Assembly (NCBI RefSeq): GCF_003389455.1
Contig: NZ_QUAC01000055.1
Location: forward strand, 31,165 to 67,571
Origin: Streptomyces inhibens
GTDB taxonomy: Bacteria > Actinomycetota > Actinomycetes > Streptomycetales > Streptomycetaceae
DNA: 36,407 bases
Direction of reading: 5' to 3'
Below are positions 31,861 to 36,407 of this stretch, one piece after another; within the stretch, counting starts at the first letter, position 1, and every line of letters starts with the position of its first letter. Under the pieces are notes generated by a model. It was given only the letters and a program-made list of their open reading frames with translations, was not told the DNA's origin and did not search any database. The position numbers were made by a program, and so were the translations under genes.

Positions 31861-32097
31861 ATTACCCCGCAAATCGGACGTGGCAATGGCCTGCCGCGAA
31901 TTGACCTCTCGCGGCACCGACAGGCGGCACTGCATGACCACGGGAAGGTCAAAGCCTCTAATTCGCGACGCACTAGCTGTAGCCGTCCCTCCCGAGGGAG
32001 GCGGCGTCAACAGAGTGTGCAATCTCGATATGGAGCTACGCACCTAACGCTGAGTAGCTGCTCCTTGGGCCCGGTCCCTGTGGTGAGTTGTGATGCA

Positions 32098-32129
32098 CGG
32101 GCCCGACCTGGCAGAGCAGGTCGGGCCCG
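32098..32129. terminator. Hairpin between the winged-helix and TIR-STAND genes
   Basis: CGGGCCCGACCTG pairs perfectly with CAGGTCGGGCCCG around a 6-base loop (GCAGAG). The 340-bp gap that holds it (32044-32381) contains no supported gene. It is downstream of the TIR-STAND stop (minus) and upstream of the next gene, so it probably ends the STAND transcript. Confidence 0.8.
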
Positions 32130-32381
32130 AGTGTGCACGGTCGTGTCTCCTCAGCAGTGCACTCGGTTATGGATCAGCGACGCGGTGCGCGTGGTACCCG
32201 CAGCGTTGGCCGACATACGCACGTCTGCACACCTATTTGAATAGGAGTTCGGTAACTGGGTCACCAGGCCCTACAGTCAGTGACTTCTCCCCCAGACGGC
32301 TCCCAGGGAAACGGCTGGCTTCGCCACGAACCTGTACGCGTTCATGAAGGCAGCGGTAGAGGCCCGGCCGCTCGCGTTCAC

Positions 32382-34493
32382 TCAGTGCCCCGCGGCGAGC
32401 AGGTCGGCCCCCGATAGCTCTCCCAGTGCAGCGGTGATGTTGGTGAGGGGCTCCCGCAAGGCGGACAGGGCGTTGCGCATGTCAGCCGCGTGCTCCCAGC
32501 GGCGTTCGTGTTCGACGGCGCTCATGGTGTCCGGCCGTGCGGCTTCGTGGACCTCCAGCGCCGGGTGCCAGGTGCTGAGGAACGGGCGCAATTGGTCGTT
32601 GACGAGGCCGGCCACAAGTTGGGGGAGGCGCGAAGCGGAAGCGTTGGCGCCGAGGCGGTGGAGGCCGTCCCGCGCTGCGGTGAAGAGGGAGTGGAGCGAG
32701 GTGAGGGCTTCTCTGAGTGAGCCCTGGCCCTCGGCCAGGGGCTGCACTCCGACCCGCAGGGCAAGCTCGACCTGCAGGTCAAAGGCGACTGCCCGCTCCA
32801 CATCGTTGGAAGAAGTCGGCGACTGGGAACGCACGGGGTACTCCTGTGCCCTCGTCGGAGTGTTTCGGTTCTCCAGGATAGGAGCCGGCCACGATTGCAC
32901 CAGAGTGTGCAGCAGTGCCTGGCGCAGGTCCTCCTGCCTGGCGACGTCTTCGTCGTGACGGCGGACGGCTCGTGCGACGAGGGGGTGAACGCTCCATGCG
33001 CGGGTGTCAGGGGACGAGGGGCGGGCGATGCCTTCACCGATCAGGGTATTGGCCCCCTCGGCCACGCGATGAGCTGCTTCTGCTGGGCGAAGGCCGTCGA
33101 CCAGTGCCAGGGTCTGCTCTAGCGGGCCTTCACCGAGAGTGGCGGGGTGCACGATGGCGAGTACACGCAGGATGTCGTTGGCTGCGGTACGTGCCTTGAT
33201 GCTGCGCGGCAGCAGCGTGGAGGAGAGCGGCGCTCGCACGGCCGGCCGCTGAGGGGAAGAAGCACGTTCCCAACGCAGCAGGACATCGGTGCTATTGCTG
33301 TGCAGCAGCCGCCGCAGGCGCGACAGATCCTCGTGGAGCATTCGTTCGGCGACAAGGTCAAGCGCCAGGGGATGGCCACCGAGGTCACGAAGGACCTCAT
33401 CGGCGACCAGACGCTCCGCCGGGCCCGTAGGACGGCGGCGCGAGGTGAGCAGATCGTAGGCATCGGCGTCGGGGAGGGGGCCGAGGTCGAGGGCCTCGGT
33501 GGAGGAGCCGTAGTGGCGGGACCGGGTGGTGAGCAGGGTGGCGGTGACCAGGTGGGGGCCGTGCAGCAGGGCCAGCTGTTTTCGGGACAGGCCGTCGGGG
33601 ACACCATCGAGTACCCACAGGCAGGGCTTATCGCGCTCTCCCAATGCGACGGCCAGGTGACTGAGCAGCGCAGGCAAGGAGCGCGAATGCGCTTCGATGC
33701 CGAGCGCTGAAGCCACCGTTCGTACTTGACGGAAATAGCTCTCCAGCGTGCGGTCGGGCGCATGGGAGCCGACGTTGTGCAGGTCGAACCAGAAGATGCC
33801 ACCGGGGAACGAGGGCGCGAACTGGAGCGCGTACTCCTGGGCGAGCAGCGTTTTCCCGATGCCTGGCATCCCCCGGACTACCGCGGTTCTCCCATGGCCT
33901 GCCTGGGAGACCAGAGGGGCACGGTGTCGGTGCAGCGCCGTGTGGAGATGCCACTGTTCAGCCAGCCGGCCCGTGAAGCGGCGGGATCCGGCCGGTATCG
34001 GAGCGGGTAGCCATCTCAAGCTCGCCGGACCCGGGGCGCCGCCCAACGGGCCGCTCAAATCCCTGACATAGGACGTGACACGTTCGGCCAGCAGATTCGC
34101 GGCAGCTTCGCCCCTGATACCGGGCCAGTGTCGCGCATCGCGCAATTCCAGCGGGTGCACATGGTCGGCGGACTGCTCGGGGTTGATCACCAGGATGCGG
34201 CGCCGGGGATCTCCCTCACGCTGCCCGGCCAGGAATGCGTAGGTCAATTCCCACTGGCAGGCACGGCGGCGAGGGTACTCCTGCGAATACAGCGCGAGGA
34301 GAGCCTTCGACCTGGCCAGGGCATGGGAGATGGTGGCAGTGATGCCGGCGAAATCTTCGACTGAGGAGTCATCCACGAACACCCGCAGTCCACGGCGACG
34401 CAGAGCGGGGACCAGGGGCTCCAGCAGGTCGGCGTCGGACCGGCTGTAGCTGATGAAGACGTCCCAGTCCTCCTCGCCCGTCTGCCGATCCAT
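32382..34493 (-). CDS. TIR-NB-ARC (STAND) NLR-like protein, 703 aa
   Basis: Residues 8-140 are a TIR domain: WDVFISYSRSDADLLEPLVP, LRVFVDDSS and the likely NADase glutamate E82 in ACQWELTYAF. An NB-ARC ATPase follows: Walker A GMPGIGKT (208-215), Walker B CLWVLDGVPD (D296), the LLTTRSRHY sensor (~321-328), and GGHPLAL (372-378). Helical and winged-helix sequence runs to ~570. The C-terminal ~130 residues (LREALTSLHSLFTAARDGL ... RPFLSTWHPALEVHEAARP ... GADLL) are homologous to the divergent gene at 34619. TIR-STAND proteins act in bacteria as anti-phage sensors that deplete NAD+ on activation. The role here is inferred. No TPR or WD sensor is present; the shared C-terminal domain may be the sensing or docking part. 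Confidence 0.9.
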   Translation of the reverse strand: MDRQTGEEDWDVFISYSRSDADLLEPLVPALRRRGLRVFVDDSSVEDFAGITATISHALARSKALLALYSQEYPRRRACQWELTYAFLAGQREGDPRRRILVINPEQSADHVHPLELRDARHWPGIRGEAAANLLAERVTSYVRDLSGPLGGAPGPASLRWLPAPIPAGSRRFTGRLAEQWHLHTALHRHRAPLVSQAGHGRTAVVRGMPGIGKTLLAQEYALQFAPSFPGGIFWFDLHNVGSHAPDRTLESYFRQVRTVASALGIEAHSRSLPALLSHLAVALGERDKPCLWVLDGVPDGLSRKQLALLHGPHLVTATLLTTRSRHYGSSTEALDLGPLPDADAYDLLTSRRRPTGPAERLVADEVLRDLGGHPLALDLVAERMLHEDLSRLRRLLHSNSTDVLLRWERASSPQRPAVRAPLSSTLLPRSIKARTAANDILRVLAIVHPATLGEGPLEQTLALVDGLRPAEAAHRVAEGANTLIGEGIARPSSPDTRAWSVHPLVARAVRRHDEDVARQEDLRQALLHTLVQSWPAPILENRNTPTRAQEYPVRSQSPTSSNDVERAVAFDLQVELALRVGVQPLAEGQGSLREALTSLHSLFTAARDGLHRLGANASASRLPQLVAGLVNDQLRPFLSTWHPALEVHEAARPDTMSAVEHERRWEHAADMRNALSALREPLTNITAALGELSGADLLAAGH

Positions 34494-34618
34494 CCCGTTC
34501 CCTTCTCGTTACGTTGGCCCAAGGCAGTCTGCCCGACCGGTGATCCGGTCCAGTATCGTGGCGGGCCGGGCTGGGGCGCGACGTGACGTGGGGGGAATGC
34601 GTGCCGAGGAGGAAAGGC
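34494..34618. promoter_or_regulatory. Divergent control region of the TIR-STAND pair
   Basis: 125 bp separate the two starts, so both promoters must lie here or inside the genes. The plus-strand gene has a strong ribosome site AGGAGGAAA at 34607-34615. No clear palindrome or consensus -10 box was identified. Confidence 0.4.
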
Positions 34619-35308
34619 ATGGGCCGACCGGCGGAGGTGGCCGTCAAGTTCACGGTGCCGTTCGTCGGAGAGATCAGCGGCACGTGGCGCCCGGATGACG
34701 CCGAACGGAAAGCGGCCTGGGAGCTGTACGTCGAGTTGATCACCCGTGTGAGCGTGATCGAACTCGGCCCGGCAGAAGGCGTCCTGCGCGAAGCGCTCTC
34801 CTCGCACTACACGCTCTTCAACACCACACGCGAAATCCTGCGCCGCTACGGTCCAGACGTTGCGCCCCGTAGCCGGCAAGGCGAGATCACCTTCGGCTCG
34901 CTGGCAGTGACGGTCCTCAATGCGGTCGTACGTCCACTTCTGACACGCTGGCACCCCGCTCTCGCCGAACATGAAGCAGCCAGACCGGCCGGCGTAGCCC
35001 CTCAGATGCATGAGCAGGGGTGGGAACACGAAGCCGAGCTTCGGGAGCAGCTTCGTGTCTCCCGGCAGGCGTTGGCCGACCTGGCACGCGTGCTGGCTGA
35101 AGTCGCAGGTGCTGCAGACCTTTTGACCCCCCGCTCACCCAGGCCACCAAATCAGCGGGGGGGGGGGCGTAGGAAGCGGAGGGCCCCGGTCGCAGGGCAG
35201 CGAGGAGCCTGCGTGAGGGGCAGCTACTTCTCGGTTGACCTGGGGCGAACGGTTTCCGGGTCAGCGACTCATGTTCGAGTGAGGCATCCGATGCACGCTG
35301 CGTTGTGA
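34619..35308 (+). CDS. Standalone partner carrying the TIR-STAND C-terminal domain
   Basis: 229 aa from ATG 34619 (MGRPAEVAVKFTVPFVGEIS), behind a strong AGGAGG. Residues ~40-170 align along their whole length with the C-terminus of the TIR-STAND protein. Shared landmarks are A-[FW]-[DE]-L-x-V-E-L-x-x-R-V, LREAL-S, LF---R, RP[FL]L--WHPAL--HEAARP, WEH-A and GADLL. The last ~60 residues (TPRSPRPPNQRGGGRRKRRA...) are low complexity, pass through an 11-G tract and look like read-through beyond the original end. The pairing suggests an adaptor, regulator or decoy for the STAND protein. There are no membrane segments. Confidence 0.75.
   Translation: MGRPAEVAVKFTVPFVGEISGTWRPDDAERKAAWELYVELITRVSVIELGPAEGVLREALSSHYTLFNTTREILRRYGPDVAPRSRQGEITFGSLAVTVLNAVVRPLLTRWHPALAEHEAARPAGVAPQMHEQGWEHEAELREQLRVSRQALADLARVLAEVAGAADLLTPRSPRPPNQRGGGRRKRRAPVAGQRGACVRGSYFSVDLGRTVSGSATHVRVRHPMHAAL
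35157..35167 (+). repeat. Run of 11 G inside the 34619 gene
   Basis: A homopolymer of eleven G lies just after the conserved domain. Slippage would change the C-terminal frame of the protein. It is also a place where sequencing errors occur. Confidence 0.9.
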
Positions 35309-35471
35309 TCAGGTACTCAGTTCCGTGCCAGGGGCATCACCGGCGACAGAAGACTTCCTGAATGGCCCTCAGGAGCGCGAGCGAAGTCAGGAACTGTTTT
35401 TCCGGTCTTCTTCGGCGGGGATACAGTCCGGCCAGGGACCGCAGCACGGGACCACCGGGGGAGGGGCTGGC

Positions 35472-36407
<936 letters not shown>

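Overview
This is a high-GC actinobacterial window, almost certainly Streptomyces. The evidence is the strong GC3 bias, the long antisense shadow frames, GGAGG-type ribosome sites with GTG/TTG starts, an AfsR/SARP regulator, an FxSA-free but typical Streptomyces set of transporters, and IS30, IS701 and IS5 relatives. No complete RNA gene and no CRISPR array is visible. All assignments come from reading the translated sequence; no database search was run.

Layout. (1) 1-1056 is the 3' end of an FtsX-type ABC permease. It probably belonged with the response regulator/histidine kinase pair at 9461-11298. Between them lies an accessory block (about 1198-9442) bordered by a damaged IS30 element on the left and an IS701 remnant on the right. 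Degenerate copies of one 12-bp repeat occur on both sides of the block. Its cargo is an XRE/TPR-like regulator (minus strand), then a rightward series of small coupled unknown genes, a 42-aa acidic peptide gene followed by a hairpin, a Nudix hydrolase, an unknown protein carrying an H-D-x-x-H motif and an 8-bp tandem repeat, and a putative lipoprotein. (2) 9461-23420 looks like ordinary chromosome. It holds the two-component pair, a 54-aa membrane peptide, a two-HTH Lrp/AsnC regulator divergent from a DHA2-type MFS exporter, a 58-aa RGG-rich microprotein with its own promoter and terminator, an ABC exporter, an APC permease, a short peptidoglycan-binding protein, an AfsR-like SARP-NB-ARC-TPR regulator and a Tat-exported esterase.

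(3) 23595-27122 contains three separate 3' halves of tRNA genes (one tRNA-Ser(GGA) and two tRNA-Gly(CCC)-like), none with a 5' half. These are the scars expected at the distal ends of integrative elements. Between the two Gly scars is a tight two-gene cassette: a histidine-rich beta-propeller-like protein and a 376-aa unknown. (4) 27122-36407 is a decayed, mobile, defence-like zone. It contains small unknown genes, a broken HATPase, a frameshifted IS5-family element, a histidine phosphatase and a winged-helix-like protein. It then contains a 703-aa TIR-NB-ARC (STAND) protein, divergent from a standalone protein that is homologous to the STAND protein's own C-terminal domain, and last a third STAND-like gene broken by frameshifts and a stop. 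The window ends inside a (GCC)13 repeat.

The strongest candidate for an under-described system is the TIR-STAND gene with its divergent shared-domain partner (32382-35308). The tRNA-scar-flanked propeller cassette and the peptide/Nudix/HDxxH block are weaker candidates.
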